From: Planctomycetaceae bacterium | GTDB taxonomy: Bacteria; Planctomycetota; Planctomycetia; Pirellulales; Pirellulaceae | Length of the DNA stretch: 64,000 nucleotides | Reading direction: 5' to 3' | Assembly: GCA_020638995.1 (NCBI GenBank) | Contig: JACKHM010000001.1 | Span: forward strand, 3,472,001 to 3,536,000 | Made by a program: the position numbers and the translations under genes | The notes under the pieces: model-generated | The model's input: only the letters and a program-made list of their open reading frames with translations | Told to the model about the DNA's origin: nothing | Database searches by the model: none | Part shown: positions 52,925 to 61,952 of the stretch, piece by piece | How the letters are laid out: every line of letters begins with the position of its first letter | Position numbering within the stretch: the first letter of the stretch is position 1

Positions 52925-53857
52925 CTACTTCGGGGCCCGAAGGATACGTCGCCGAGGCCGATCGACGAGCAAGCCGTCGAGGACCGATTGCACGGCGGAA
53001 AGTTCCGTGGCCACACGACGACGAAGCGATCGGTCGTCCCGAAGACTTTGCGGCTGAACACCGCTGACCGTAGCCTGACATTGCTGGACGAGTTCTTCGA
53101 GTTGATCGTTGGACCGCACATTGAGCGATTGAAATCGCTGGAAGAACTCCTGCAAGTTGCAAACGGCCGTATCACGAAAGATCTTTGGCTTGCCATCGTC
53201 GTGACCGGCAAGTCGCTCGCTCAAATGGGACACGAGCGACGAAAGCTCTTCAACGAATGCCTGCTCAGCGAGCGAGACAGCTTCCTCGAAACGGGCTGCA
53301 ACCCGCCGTCGTTCTTCTTCGTACAACTCGGGGCTGAGCTGCTGTAAATGTTGCGGCGGCTCGACACTCGGGAACTCCCAAGACATAGCAAACAGTTCCA
53401 GCAGAGATGGCGGATAATCGTGCTCGTCGAAGAGTTCGCCGAGTCTTCGCTGGGCGGACTGCTTCAATTCCAAGTACTCATCTTCGAGGCTCTGCACCGC
53501 TTCGCGAAGCTGTCCTTGGAAGCGAGCCATTTGCTGCTGAAAGGACTCGACGTAGTCCCGTCGAATCAACCGAATGCCCGGCTCCGGGAAGGGCAAACTG
53601 ACCGATCGCCAGAAAGCCTGCGTGCGACTCTTGACTCCCGTAACGGCCCGGTAACGCCGATGGCGTGTGTCGAGCAGTCGTTTCCCAGCGTTCAAGAAGT
53701 GTCCTTCCGCACCAAACGATTCGGCGGCTTGCGATCTCTGTGCGGTCGATAGTGTCCTGGTGATTCCAAACCACTGAAAGCTGAGCCGCGCCGCCATCAT
53801 CGTCGCCCGAAGGCGATTCGATGCCGGGGTCGGCGGCGATTCGATTGTCACTGTCAT
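52925..53857 (-). CDS. Helical protein of unknown function, possibly DUF3150-like
   Basis: This 310-aa protein starts at ATG 53857 with TAGGAG nine bases upstream; a TTG three codons earlier is the other option. It is mostly alpha helical and highly charged. AARLSFQWFGITRTL is followed by a helix that leads to GAEGHFLNAGKRLLDTRH and later FPEPGIRLIRRDYVESF and long Glu/Gln/Arg-rich helices. This layout resembles DUF3150-type proteins, which occur beside AAA+ ATPases, but the match is by eye. It has no membrane helix. It is sandwiched between the AAA+ ATPase (19-28 bp gap) and the 80-aa protein, so it may be an adaptor of the ATPase. Confidence 0.68.
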   Translation of the reverse strand: MTVTIESPPTPASNRLRATMMAARLSFQWFGITRTLSTAQRSQAAESFGAEGHFLNAGKRLLDTRHRRYRAVTGVKSRTQAFWRSVSLPFPEPGIRLIRRDYVESFQQQMARFQGQLREAVQSLEDEYLELKQSAQRRLGELFDEHDYPPSLLELFAMSWEFPSVEPPQHLQQLSPELYEEERRRVAARFEEAVSLAEQAFVEELSSLVSHLSERLAGHDDGKPKIFRDTAVCNLQEFFQRFQSLNVRSNDQLEELVQQCQATVSGVQPQSLRDDRSLRRRVATELSAVQSVLDGLLVDRPRRRILRAPK

Positions 53858-53885
53858 ATGACTCAACTCCTACATATATAGTTAT

Positions 53886-55376
53886 TCAATTCACGGAAGG
53901 ATTTCGCGGCAGCTTGCGACGAACTCGCGACTTACCGGTAGATTGCGAGGCGTGATAGACGCCAGTGTTGTCCGCCGACAAGCAGCGACCGTCGGCCCAA
54001 CTACGTAGCCGTTCCACCGACTCGCGAGCGGTCACCGCGACGGGCACGATGTTGTTGGCCGCCTGAATCAGCGGAACATCCAGTAATGCCGCAAGCCGAC
54101 AACATGCTCGGATCTCGGCCCCGGTCCACAGGTCATCTTTCGGCAGAGGTTGTTCATCGAGACCGAACTGCTCCGAATAGATCTGCCAAATCACTTGCCG
54201 TTGGTCGGCATCTGGCAAATCGATGAAGAAGACGGAATCGAAGCGCTCGGCACGCGCGAATTCGGGTGGCAGCTTGGAAATGTCGTTGGCCGTGGCGACC
54301 ACGAACACATCACTCTCTCGATCGCTTAACCACGTTAAGAAGTTTCCGAATAGCCGACTGGAAACGCCAGAGTCAGCTTGCGAGCTTCCGCCCACTCCCG
54401 ACAGGCCCTTATCGAGTTCGTCACAGAATAATACACAAGGTGCCATCGCGTCGGCGATCCGCAACGCCCGACGAATGTTGCCTTCCGATTCACCGACCAG
54501 GCTTCCCATAAGCCGCCCGATGTCGAGCGTGAGAGTTGGACGTCCAGTTTCGTTTCCGAGTGCCTTGGCGAACTGGCTCTTGCCGCATCCTGGAGGCGAC
54601 AGTAGTAGTACGCCGCGAGGTCGTAGTCTGGTACTTCGAGTTCCTTGACGGCGCACCGCCCGCAGACAGAATGCCTTGAGGTTATCGAGGCCACCAAGTT
54701 GATCGAACCGTTCTGTACCCGAGTGTAAACCGACAAGGCCACTCTTCTTTAGCGTTTGTGCCTTGAGGTCATTGACGACATCCGCATGCAGACATCCATG
54801 TCGAACCAACGACAGCGAAAAAGCGTTCTCGGCTTCGTACCGAGTTAGCCCAGCGGCCGATTCGAGCACTCGCGACAGTTCGTCCGCAGATGGCAGTTCG
54901 GTTTCTTCCGTAGCGATACTGCGTGCAATGTCCTCGAGTTGCGACCGATCTGGCAACTCGTGCTGTAGGACGACGAACAGTTTTTCCAACTCGGGCGGAA
55001 GTTGAATCACCGGCGACAGAATGACCAAGGTGGCGCGGTGTTGTTTTCCCAAATGGACCTGACGAGCAAGCGCCTGAACAATCTCGACCGATCCCAGAAA
55101 ACGATGCATGTTGGTCAGCACAAGAACGCAGACGGTATCGGGATCGGATATGTCGTTGGCGACCCTGACCGCCGAAAGCGGATCGGACACGGACGCGTCG
55201 CCTAACTTGCACGTCGTCCTCAGCCCCTGTTCGATATCCCACTGAGCAAACATCCATGCTTCTCGATGACACAGTTGCGCGATCTCCAAGATCGCGTCTT
55301 CGTGTTCCTGGCTTTCAATCCAGACACCCGCGAAGCAGGCACGGACGTACTCCGCAAGTTGGTGCGATAGTTGCAT
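53886..55376 (-). CDS. AAA+ ATPase (Ycf46/FtsH-type module)
   Basis: This 496-aa protein has an N-terminal ~220-residue alpha/beta region with a degenerate P-loop-like fold (WIESQEHEDAIL, VLVLTNMHRFL), then a classic AAA module: FDQLGGLDNLK, Walker A LLLSPPGCGKSQ, Walker B CVLFCDELDKGL, sensor 1 VVATANDISKLP and arginine fingers in EFARAERFDSVF. This order matches the Ycf46-like branch of AAA+ ATPases, cytoplasmic unfoldases or remodelers of unknown substrate. ATG 55376 has GGGAG upstream. The DUF1257 and DUF2997 genes found upstream in the same operon accompany such ATPases in other bacteria and in cyanobacterial relatives. A link to the ubiquitin-like conjugation genes downstream, such as delivering modified proteins, is possible. 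Confidence 0.87.
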   Translation of the reverse strand: MQLSHQLAEYVRACFAGVWIESQEHEDAILEIAQLCHREAWMFAQWDIEQGLRTTCKLGDASVSDPLSAVRVANDISDPDTVCVLVLTNMHRFLGSVEIVQALARQVHLGKQHRATLVILSPVIQLPPELEKLFVVLQHELPDRSQLEDIARSIATEETELPSADELSRVLESAAGLTRYEAENAFSLSLVRHGCLHADVVNDLKAQTLKKSGLVGLHSGTERFDQLGGLDNLKAFCLRAVRRQGTRSTRLRPRGVLLLSPPGCGKSQFAKALGNETGRPTLTLDIGRLMGSLVGESEGNIRRALRIADAMAPCVLFCDELDKGLSGVGGSSQADSGVSSRLFGNFLTWLSDRESDVFVVATANDISKLPPEFARAERFDSVFFIDLPDADQRQVIWQIYSEQFGLDEQPLPKDDLWTGAEIRACCRLAALLDVPLIQAANNIVPVAVTARESVERLRSWADGRCLSADNTGVYHASQSTGKSRVRRKLPRNPSVN

Positions 55377-55463
55377 AACATCTCCCTTGAAATTGTGAGG
55401 AGGAAAGACACGAGCGGAATGCTCGTGTCAGAGAATCAGTCCAACTCCAACGAGTTGCGCCCG

Positions 55464-56138
55464 TTAACGCGTCATGTCGGCGATGGCCTGCATCCAAGTG
55501 ATGACCTCGCCCTGAGGATCGCGATCGCGATCGCGCAAGAGTTCAGGCGTCATGGCTTCAACCACGCGAGTGTTGAGCCAACATTTCGTTTGATTGGCAA
55601 ACCGCTTCCGCGCTCGCCGCGGGAGGTGGTCCCATTCGACGAATGGCTCTTCCCCGGTAAACCGTTTCTTCGCGACCAGTTCCGCGACCGGGTCATTGTC
55701 ACCAAACTGCAACTCAATGCCTGTCGCCGTTGCGAGCGCTTTGGGATGGAGGTAGTTCTCCAAGCTTCGCTTGGCCATCACGAAAGCACGACAACTCGGC
55801 CGAGCATTGACTCGCCTCGCCGCCGAGATGCGGTGACGAGTTTCAACACCGACCTCGCGATCATAGATGTGAAACTCGCGACAGCCCAAAGGTTCCAGGC
55901 GATTCACCCAAGCGGCGACGTTGCCACCACCGAATGGAATGAAGACAAGTCGTCCGTCTTGCTCCAACACTCCCAAGTCGGGTAACGTTGAGTCGCTGCG
56001 ATGAAGCATTCGCGAAATGCGACGCAGGAATTCGACATCGTTGACGCCTTCGACGACGAGTAGCAGAGGTCGCATCGTCGCCAGAGTGTGGCGAGTACAT
56101 AGCGTCGGTGGGGACCGGGGCATGGTGATGCTTGTCAT
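55464..56138 (-). CDS. TOPRIM-like protein related to OLD-family nucleases
   Basis: This 224-aa protein contains LLLVVEGVNDVEFLRRI, the acidic first motif of TOPRIM domains, a glycine-rich VFIPFGGGNVAAW turn, an acidic HIYDREV and the later KRSLENYLHP, which matches the K/R-x-x-[IL]-ENYL segment seen in OLD-like and DUF4435-type TOPRIM proteins. The family includes metal-dependent DNA nucleases, sometimes paired with ATPases. The second acidic motif is reduced to DRE. Catalysis is therefore likely but not certain. The gene lies upstream of the AAA+ ATPase and just after DUF2997. Confidence 0.72.
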   Translation of the reverse strand: MTSITMPRSPPTLCTRHTLATMRPLLLVVEGVNDVEFLRRISRMLHRSDSTLPDLGVLEQDGRLVFIPFGGGNVAAWVNRLEPLGCREFHIYDREVGVETRHRISAARRVNARPSCRAFVMAKRSLENYLHPKALATATGIELQFGDNDPVAELVAKKRFTGEEPFVEWDHLPRRARKRFANQTKCWLNTRVVEAMTPELLRDRDRDPQGEVITWMQAIADMTR

Positions 56139-56165
56139 AGGCTGTTTCCATCTTGGTGAGTGATC

Positions 56166-56372
56166 TTAGAGGTTCTCAGAGACTTGATTCTGCTCGTGGG
56201 CAGATTGGTAAAACTCTGGCGTTAGCGTTTCGTCGATCCGTCGACCTAGCGCGGTCTCCAGAAAGCGACTTGCCTCTTGGCATTGACCGCCGCTGAAGCC
56301 TCTCGTCTCAACTCGCGTCGTGCCATCGCTGTTGACGATCACTTCGATGAGCTTTTGTGGGCTGTCCTTCAT
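56166..56372 (-). CDS. DUF2997 family protein
   Basis: This 68-aa protein begins KLIEVIVNSDGTTRVETRGFSGG and ends with LETALGR ... LTPEFYQSAHE. This matches DUF2997, short proteins of a strand-rich start, a Gly-Phe-x-Gly turn, a cysteine and a helix. Function is unknown. Its ATG overlaps the DUF1257 stop by four bases (56369-56372), so the two are coupled. In other genomes DUF1257, DUF2997 and a Ycf46-like ATPase are found as a set, as here. Confidence 0.85.
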   Translation of the reverse strand: MKDSPQKLIEVIVNSDGTTRVETRGFSGGQCQEASRFLETALGRRIDETLTPEFYQSAHEQNQVSENL

Positions 56373-56737
56373 TGGGCACCTCCCACGCAGACGGTGAGCT
56401 TTACGGACCCATCATTGAGCGGCTGCTCGTGAACCGTATGGCCTTGCTTCCGGGCTTCAAGCTTCGTGCGTTCAATCGCATAGCTTTGGAACAAGTGATC
56501 GAGTTCCGTTTGCTTACCCCACCGACCATTGAAGTTGTCGAACGCCACCTGACCAGATTCGACATCACAGATCACCGGGTAACGCCAGTCTCTTAGTCGG
56601 ACGGCGTAGCCCGTGGCTCGTGAGGTGAACAATTGAATTTCCTCGTATCGAGGTGGCGGCAACTGCATCCGCCGAGTCGCCGCACCGAGTGCCTCGACGT
56701 CGCGGATTTCTGTTTGAATGTTGACGATGTGTGACAA
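56369..56737 (-). CDS. DUF1257 family protein
   Basis: MSHIVNIQTEIRDVEALGAA is the hallmark start of DUF1257 (Ycf35-like) proteins. The rest is an alpha/beta fold with YAVRLRDWRYPVICDVESG and a C-terminal basic helix. 122 aa, normal length. The start is TTG with GGGAG seven bases upstream. Function unknown; it is conserved in chloroplast and cyanobacterial genomes and in operons with AAA+ ATPases. It overlaps DUF2997 and follows the lipoprotein gene. Confidence 0.87.
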   Translation of the reverse strand: MSHIVNIQTEIRDVEALGAATRRMQLPPPRYEEIQLFTSRATGYAVRLRDWRYPVICDVESGQVAFDNFNGRWGKQTELDHLFQSYAIERTKLEARKQGHTVHEQPLNDGSVKLTVCVGGAQ

Positions 56738-56774
56738 TGGACGCTCCCTTTCGTTAGAGTAGTGACTTGATGTA

Positions 56775-57335
56775 TCAGTCCGAAGTCTCGGGCGGTGGCT
56801 CGTGAGCGTTGTCAGCGAGTCGTGGCGTATCAGACTCGTGGTCTAACGCGGGGACTTTGGTCTGCTCGAAGGCCGGTGATTCAATTGCAATCTCGTCCAA
56901 CAGGATCTCCGTGATCGTGTAGTCATCTTGCTCGTGAAGCTGAGCCCTCAGCAGGTAGCCTGCCAACAACAACGGAAGTAGGCACGCCAACAAAGTTCCG
57001 ATGGCTGCCACAGCATTGGCGATGATCGGATCACGATATCGCTGTTTCGCGATATCGCGTCGCTCTCTCTCTAACTCATCGTGTCGATGTCCTATCTCAA
57101 CCCGCTGCTCGTCAAGCTTTCCTTCCAATTCCAAGAAGTCGCGGCGAGATTGTGCGTCGGCATCGACGAGTTGCCGCGTCCCCTCGATGAGTTCTGTTTG
57201 CAGCTCGACCGTTTCGCGGCTGAGTTGAGCCTGTTCTGACGCGTGCCTGGTCGCCAGTTCCGCAACGCGTTCACTTTCCGTCTGACAACCGACCGCCATC
57301 ATGACGATGGCGATCACGATCATGTTTCTTTTCAT
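56775..57335 (-). CDS. Predicted lipoprotein with coiled coil and transmembrane helix
   Basis: This 186-aa protein starts MKRNMIVIAIVMMAVGC, with VGC as lipobox (Cys17 lipidated). Residues 20-95 form a coiled coil rich in Glu, Gln and Arg. A second hydrophobic helix (about 105-130, AVAAIGTLLACLLPLLLAGYLL) would span the membrane, with an acidic C-terminal tail. Spacing GGAGG-ACTA-ATG gives a strong ribosome site. Its role is unknown; it could tether the Ubl/AAA+ complex to the inner membrane. The following gene on the same strand is DUF1257. Confidence 0.72.
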   Translation of the reverse strand: MKRNMIVIAIVMMAVGCQTESERVAELATRHASEQAQLSRETVELQTELIEGTRQLVDADAQSRRDFLELEGKLDEQRVEIGHRHDELERERRDIAKQRYRDPIIANAVAAIGTLLACLLPLLLAGYLLRAQLHEQDDYTITEILLDEIAIESPAFEQTKVPALDHESDTPRLADNAHEPPPETSD

Positions 57336-57465
57336 TAGTCCTCCAACGACTTAGCAGGTGATTAACGAGTCGTTGCAGCGCCAGCCGCAACTTGCGTTCC
57401 CGAAGAAACGCAATCACGGCTGTCGCGGCTGCGACAGACAAACAAACACTGAGTAATTCGTACAC
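57271..57465 (-). CDS. Small membrane protein leading the ubiquitin-like operon
   Basis: This 64-aa frame starts at GTG with AGAGG six bases upstream. A transmembrane helix (LLSVCLSVAAATAVIAFL) is followed by a basic, amphipathic stretch (RERKLRLALQRLVNHLLSRW) and a His/Arg/Asp tail. It overlaps the lipoprotein gene by 65 bp, and the lipoprotein's Shine-Dalgarno lies inside it, so it may act as a coupled leader. It could be accidental, but the ribosome binding site and helix argue for a real gene. Confidence 0.5.
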   Translation of the reverse strand: MYELLSVCLSVAAATAVIAFLRERKLRLALQRLVNHLLSRWRTNEKKHDRDRHRHDGGRLSDGK

Positions 57466-57787
57466 ACAGACCTCTTCATATTCGGGGACATGACTTAGGG
57501 ACGGTCGGGTTCATCGAGGACGGTCAAACGCGTCGAATCCGATGGATTCTCGATATGAATGGCGTCTTCAAAGAAGATGCGGCAGCGAGAGTAGCGTCCG
57601 AATGGCGGCGAGCAGCCACTGACACGACCAAAATGCCTGGCTCTACTACTCAATGAATCATGACGCGAAAGCCGTAACTATTTAGGTCGCCGAAAGACGA
57701 AAGGCCGATGAATCGGTAGGCGCACACAACAGGCCGACTCATCGTCGGCCTGTTGGTGCTGAACGTCCCGCGATAACGCTTGCCGCA
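57466..57787. promoter_or_regulatory. Upstream region of the ubiquitin-like operon
   Basis: About 320 bases between the recombinase stop and the first operon gene. It contains the hairpin described separately and should hold the operon promoter, which I cannot place. No gene seen. Confidence 0.45.
57727..57755 (-). terminator. Perfect 12-bp hairpin downstream of the serine recombinase
   Basis: CAACAGGCCGAC (57727-57738) pairs with GTCGGCCTGTTG (57744-57755) around a 5-base loop, about 30 bases past the recombinase stop codon (57788). No strong T-tract follows on the minus strand. Confidence 0.65.
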
Positions 57788-60070
57788 TCAAGCGGCAGCG
57801 TCGTTCTTGGAGTCGCGGTCTTCATCGCCACGCCGCTTCTCGCGTTTGCGATCAAGCGTCTTGCGTCGCGTTCGACCGTCCGGTGCTTCCAATTCTCGCG
57901 ATTCGTACCAATAGGTTATCGCTTTCGTAATCGTGTTCCTGTCGCACTTCAACCGCTTGGCGATCACCCCAAGCAACAAACCGTCATCACAGAGCTGCTT
58001 GACCTGATCGCTGATGCGTTGGTACAGAGGTGGCTCGGAGTGTTTACGCTTTAATGTTGACCGACGACTGCGACCGTCAGGCATGGTGAGAGCTCGCGAC
58101 TCGAACCAGTACTTGAGGAGTTTTGTGACCTGACTCTTGGAGATACACATTCGTTTGGCGATCTCACTATTCATCAGCTTCATGTCGTAGAATCGCTTTG
58201 CCTCCTCCGATGGCCCTTCGAGCGGACTTGGGTCGACAAAATCGATGACGATCGGTTCGCTCAAATTACTGGTGGAGCTATCTTGAATCGTTTCGGGAGC
58301 CAGCGAGAATCCCGCGACGGCAGCCGCGACCGAATCGACTTTGATTGTGAAACGACCTTGCAGGTCGTGCCTCTTACGCCCGTCGTTGCTAACCTCTGTC
58401 ACGACGATCTTACCGCCAACGAGATTGCGTAACGCAATCGCAGCGGCTGGAATGTCGGTGCGGAGTTCCCTGCCGAGCTGTTTCAGTTCGGAGCGGAGCC
58501 ACTCTTCGGTCGGCTCGTGCGAGCCTTGTTCACGGGTCTTCTTCAATCGATCAATAGTCTTCAGCTGTTCACGTCGTTCGGAGCGCCGTTGCGAGAGCCG
58601 CTCTTTAAGCCCCGAGTCCTCGTAACCATTCTCTACTCGATCAATCAAACGCTCGATTTTGCGATCGATATCGGCCAAACAGTTCTCGGCTGCGGCCAGT
58701 TCGGCAGGACGTCGGCGCATGCCCTCGCGCCAGGAGCATTGCAGACTTTCAAAAATTGCCGCAAACCAATTGTCATCGTCAAGAATACCCGTGCCAATCC
58801 GTTCCAAGATCATGGACTCCGCCCGATCACGCCGAAGTTGTGTCTTGCAACTACAATTTCCCTTCGAATAGTTGGGACAGAAGAGGTAGCGACCGTGAGT
58901 GCCGCCGACGTGAAATGTCGCACCACATTCACCGCACTGGATCAAGCCCGATAGCAGATGACGAGGAGTTGTGCTACCGCGTTGTGATCCAGCGAGCGTT
59001 CCGTTGGGGCGACGTGTCGCAACGTGCCGCTCAATGTTGGCGTCCAGCATACGCTGCGCGGCATCAAACGTCTCATCGTCAATGATCCGCAAATATGGAA
59101 GATCTCGAATCCACTTTTCGCAAGCGTCTTCAGGGCGATCCTCTTGCCTAACTTGTCCTGTCAGCGGATCACGGGCGTTCTTTCGCTCCCCCCACGGCCA
59201 CGAACCGACATATTTTACGCGTCCTAACACACCAGCAACTTGTTGATGGTGCCACTTTGGGGTCGTGGCTCGATGATCTTTCGGAGCACTGCGGCGGTTG
59301 AGTTCTCGCGTAATCCAACGAATGGAACGACCTTCACGAACGAACCAAAAGAAGATACGGAGAACCCAGGCACTGGTGACCGGATCAATCACGTATCGCA
59401 TCCGGGGCTTCGCGTTCTTACCATGACGAGTGGCCTCCGTTCCCTCCACTGGTACGGTCGTGTATCCGAAGCAATGATCTCCGACAGCGAATCCAGCCAG
59501 TACCGCACCTTCCTGGCCGCGAAACACATTTGCACTGAGTTCTTTGATATAGCGTTCATGCAACAGGCTCATAATGGAGGCGATTACCTCCCAGCCATCC
59601 CGGTCCGAGTCGATGCCCTCGGTGACGCTGATCACACGTACGCCAAAGTTGTGAACGAGTTGCTTGAGCATCGGCATCGTGATCACTGACTCGCGAGCTA
59701 AACGGCTTAGGCTGTAAAAGTACAACACTCTGAACTCTCCGGACTCGGCGTCACGGAGCAACTGGTCAAGCCCGGTGCGCCGAAGTTTGGTTCCGGATAT
59801 CGCTTCGTCCGCGTATTCATACTCTACTAGGAGCTTGTGACCATTTGCCTCAGCCGACGTTCGGCAAGCTCGCTGCTGATCGAGAATACCCTCTTCTCGT
59901 TGCTGGTCAGAACTGTATCGAGAGTAACTTGCCGCGATCTCGTCCGTCGTAACAGCGGAATTCAATTGTGAAGCCGCCTGTCGCCTCCGACGTGAACGAC
60001 GTACTGATGAAACTGCGGCACTGTCGTTAGTGCCATCGCCAGTTTGTTGCGTATGATTAGTTTGTGTCAT
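57788..60070 (-). CDS. Large serine recombinase with duplicated C-terminal HTH units
   Basis: From ATG 60070 (AAGGAAAG upstream) the protein is 760 aa. The resolvase domain has YSRYSSDQQ with catalytic Ser53, DEAISGTKLRR and YSLSRLARE, followed by a recombinase domain, a zinc ribbon (CGECGATFHVGG ... CPNYSKGNC) and a coiled-coil helix (ENCLADIDRKIERLID). This is the architecture of large serine integrases. The C terminus is unusual: two ~55-aa segments, each a helix-turn-helix followed by PDGRSRRSTLKRK or PDGRTRRKTLDRK, are internal copies. Serine integrases insert phage or genomic islands at att sites. The 61-aa protein and HTH gene upstream fit a mobile element; the ubiquitin-like operon lies immediately downstream and could be its cargo. 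Confidence 0.9.
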   Translation of the reverse strand: MTQTNHTQQTGDGTNDSAAVSSVRRSRRRRQAASQLNSAVTTDEIAASYSRYSSDQQREEGILDQQRACRTSAEANGHKLLVEYEYADEAISGTKLRRTGLDQLLRDAESGEFRVLYFYSLSRLARESVITMPMLKQLVHNFGVRVISVTEGIDSDRDGWEVIASIMSLLHERYIKELSANVFRGQEGAVLAGFAVGDHCFGYTTVPVEGTEATRHGKNAKPRMRYVIDPVTSAWVLRIFFWFVREGRSIRWITRELNRRSAPKDHRATTPKWHHQQVAGVLGRVKYVGSWPWGERKNARDPLTGQVRQEDRPEDACEKWIRDLPYLRIIDDETFDAAQRMLDANIERHVATRRPNGTLAGSQRGSTTPRHLLSGLIQCGECGATFHVGGTHGRYLFCPNYSKGNCSCKTQLRRDRAESMILERIGTGILDDDNWFAAIFESLQCSWREGMRRRPAELAAAENCLADIDRKIERLIDRVENGYEDSGLKERLSQRRSERREQLKTIDRLKKTREQGSHEPTEEWLRSELKQLGRELRTDIPAAAIALRNLVGGKIVVTEVSNDGRKRHDLQGRFTIKVDSVAAAVAGFSLAPETIQDSSTSNLSEPIVIDFVDPSPLEGPSEEAKRFYDMKLMNSEIAKRMCISKSQVTKLLKYWFESRALTMPDGRSRRSTLKRKHSEPPLYQRISDQVKQLCDDGLLLGVIAKRLKCDRNTITKAITYWYESRELEAPDGRTRRKTLDRKREKRRGDEDRDSKNDAAA

Positions 60071-60204
60071 TTTGACTTTCCTTCTGCCGCCGTTACGGCT
60101 GCTGAATAGTGTGCAATTCCCGAGCTCACATTGCTCGCGACATGGCGGCGATTTTGCAAACTGCGGGTCGCACACCGATCGCACGATGCGAGTAATCAAG
60201 AAAG

Positions 60205-60230
60205 GCTCCGGCTCTCGCTGGAGCCGGAGC
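60205..60230 (-). terminator. Hairpin with T-rich tail downstream of the 61-aa gene
   Basis: GCTCCGGCTC (60205-60214) pairs perfectly with GAGCCGGAGC (60221-60230). Read on the minus strand it is followed by CTTTCTTGATT, so it looks like an intrinsic terminator for the 61-aa gene that ends 57 bases earlier. Confidence 0.72.
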
Positions 60231-60286
60231 GTCGGGGGGCGGCTTCATCAGCACCCGATCGACTCAGATGGCGAACCGACAATCAG

Positions 60287-60472
60287 TCACCTGGGCTTAT
60301 CTGCTTGACGGACTTGCCGCGAAGCAACTCGTTGGGCATCGAGGGTCCGGTTCCATTTCTCCAACAGCAGGTGACCGAACACGCTGGCGAATTCTCGTTG
60401 CTCGTGGGACAAATCTCGAAATTGGCGATTGTCGGTGTTCGCTGGCTCCACACTTACATTTGACACTTGCAT
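60287..60472 (-). CDS. Small unknown protein (61 aa) beside the serine recombinase
   Basis: The sequence MQVSNVSVEPANTDNRQF is followed by a well-formed helix (DLSHEQREFASVFGHLLLEKW) and a basic tail. The ATG has GGGAGG seven bases upstream, the best ribosome site in this part, and the gene is followed by a T-tailed hairpin. Both argue for a real, expressed small gene. I do not recognise it. A recombination directionality factor or small regulator is possible given its neighbour, but this is a guess. Confidence 0.65.
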   Translation of the reverse strand: MQVSNVSVEPANTDNRQFRDLSHEQREFASVFGHLLLEKWNRTLDAQRVASRQVRQADKPR

Positions 60473-61027
60473 TCACGAACCTCCCATTGCTTCGATTGCT
60501 CAGAACCAGACGTGCAAAGCGCTAAAGGAAGGCAGCAACTAGCAGAGTTGCCGACGCTAATCCTTCCGTCATCAAGTAATTGTGACGCAAAGGACCGAAT
60601 TATTTAGATTGAAGGCATCACCTAGACTGGTGCCCAACGAATCGTCAGAGATCGAGCGCAGTCTGCCAGAGATGCGCGGTCTCGCGCGGCAACATTGAAC
60701 GAGGATTGGGTCCCTAGGTCACCGATGACGTTTCGTATTCACCACAACCGCGAGCGCGATTTCAAGGTGGAACGTCTTTCGCAACACATTGTCGCGAGGA
60801 GGGAAAGCAACCGCTCGGCGAGTTCTATTGCACCGACACTAGACTCATGCAGCGGTCGGCGGGAGGCGAGTGTGGAAGCAATCTGCGATTGCTTTATGCA
60901 AGGCTCGGCCCACCTACGTCCCAATCTCGATCTCGACCATGCAGTTGAGTCAGGCGTGGGACGTGGGGGCGGTGCCGGCAATTTGTCGGAACCTGACTGC
61001 CGCAGATAACGGCTAGTCTGCGGCAAA
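60473..61027. other. Gap with no convincing gene
   Basis: About 550 bases. Overlapping frames occur on both strands (60695-61009 plus, 60739-61140 minus) but have no domain, ribosome site or coherent composition. Could hold an attachment site or promoter of the 61-aa gene. Confidence 0.4.
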
Positions 61028-61708
61028 CTATGGAAACCACTCGCCGAGAGCCTCAAGTCCCTTGAGCTCAAAAACTCGAATCTGCTCACGTGGTAGTTGC
61101 AATTGCTGGGTTCCGCGACCGACGACTTCAATCGAATCATTTAAATCGACCGGAAACTCAGGCATCTTTGTAAGACGGTGCTTCAACTTGGCGACCGTGC
61201 CCGCGCTACCGTTGAAAGTATCTCGGTCGACCGGCTGTCCAGCCTTTCCGTGGCGAGCCAACTCCCATAGGAACGCCCAGGGCTCGCCGTATTTAGCGAA
61301 GTCAACTTCTACCTCTTCGCCTTTCCAGTAGGCAGCACGGGGCCGCTCCACAACAACTAAGCCTCCCCCGGCGACGGCCATGCGGATGGCTTCGTCGACA
61401 TCGACACTTTCTCCGATTTCCACAAGCAAACTCTCGTAATCCTCTTGCGTAAGACAGTCAATCTTCTTGGCTACGTCCAACACGGCTCGATAGGGATTTA
61501 CGCCACGCAATTCAATCCACAAGGCGACGTTACTCGGCCAGCGTTCACGTGCCGCCTTCAGATCGCCGCCGAGCCGTTGTCGATCTAAGGGCAATAGCCG
61601 TTCCCACAACTTAGCCGCACAGGTGGCTCCTGCAATTTGCGTCGAAAGATATCCCAATCGCTCCGCAGCCCACTTCGAAAGCTCGGGCTCGTAGATTGTT
61701 GAAGTCAT
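61028..61708 (-). CDS. Unknown protein (226 aa), possible winged-helix C terminus
   Basis: ATG 61708 has AAGGAGG eight bases upstream; a TTG two codons earlier is too close. The first half is helical and contains LWERLLPLDRQRLGGDLKAA and SNVALWIELRGVNPYRAVLD. The centre is strand-like (GGGLVVVERPRAAYWKGEEV). The second half has a helix-rich stretch (WAFLWELARHGKAGQP) then STGTVAKLKHRL-like residues typical of a DNA-binding winged helix. I do not recognise the family. It is divergent to an excisionase-like HTH gene 244 bp away, so both may be regulated from the same region. Confidence 0.68.
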   Translation of the reverse strand: MTSTIYEPELSKWAAERLGYLSTQIAGATCAAKLWERLLPLDRQRLGGDLKAARERWPSNVALWIELRGVNPYRAVLDVAKKIDCLTQEDYESLLVEIGESVDVDEAIRMAVAGGGLVVVERPRAAYWKGEEVEVDFAKYGEPWAFLWELARHGKAGQPVDRDTFNGSAGTVAKLKHRLTKMPEFPVDLNDSIEVVGRGTQQLQLPREQIRVFELKGLEALGEWFP

Positions 61709-61952
61709 CTTCAAAACCTCCTTGGATAAATGAGCAATAGGCCCAACCGTGAGCCTATCCTTGCTTGATAGCTTTCAGCTTTGCACACATTGTGGCAAAT
61801 GTCCAACGATCTTTTCGCCAACGGTAACGACTGACAGCAAAGAAAGCTGCTCGAGATATTGAGAATCGCGTCGTGCGACCGCCGCGCGATTAACCACCGC
61901 CAAAATCAACAAGTCGTGTCACTTCAAATCAAAGTGTACGTGAGACTTGTCG

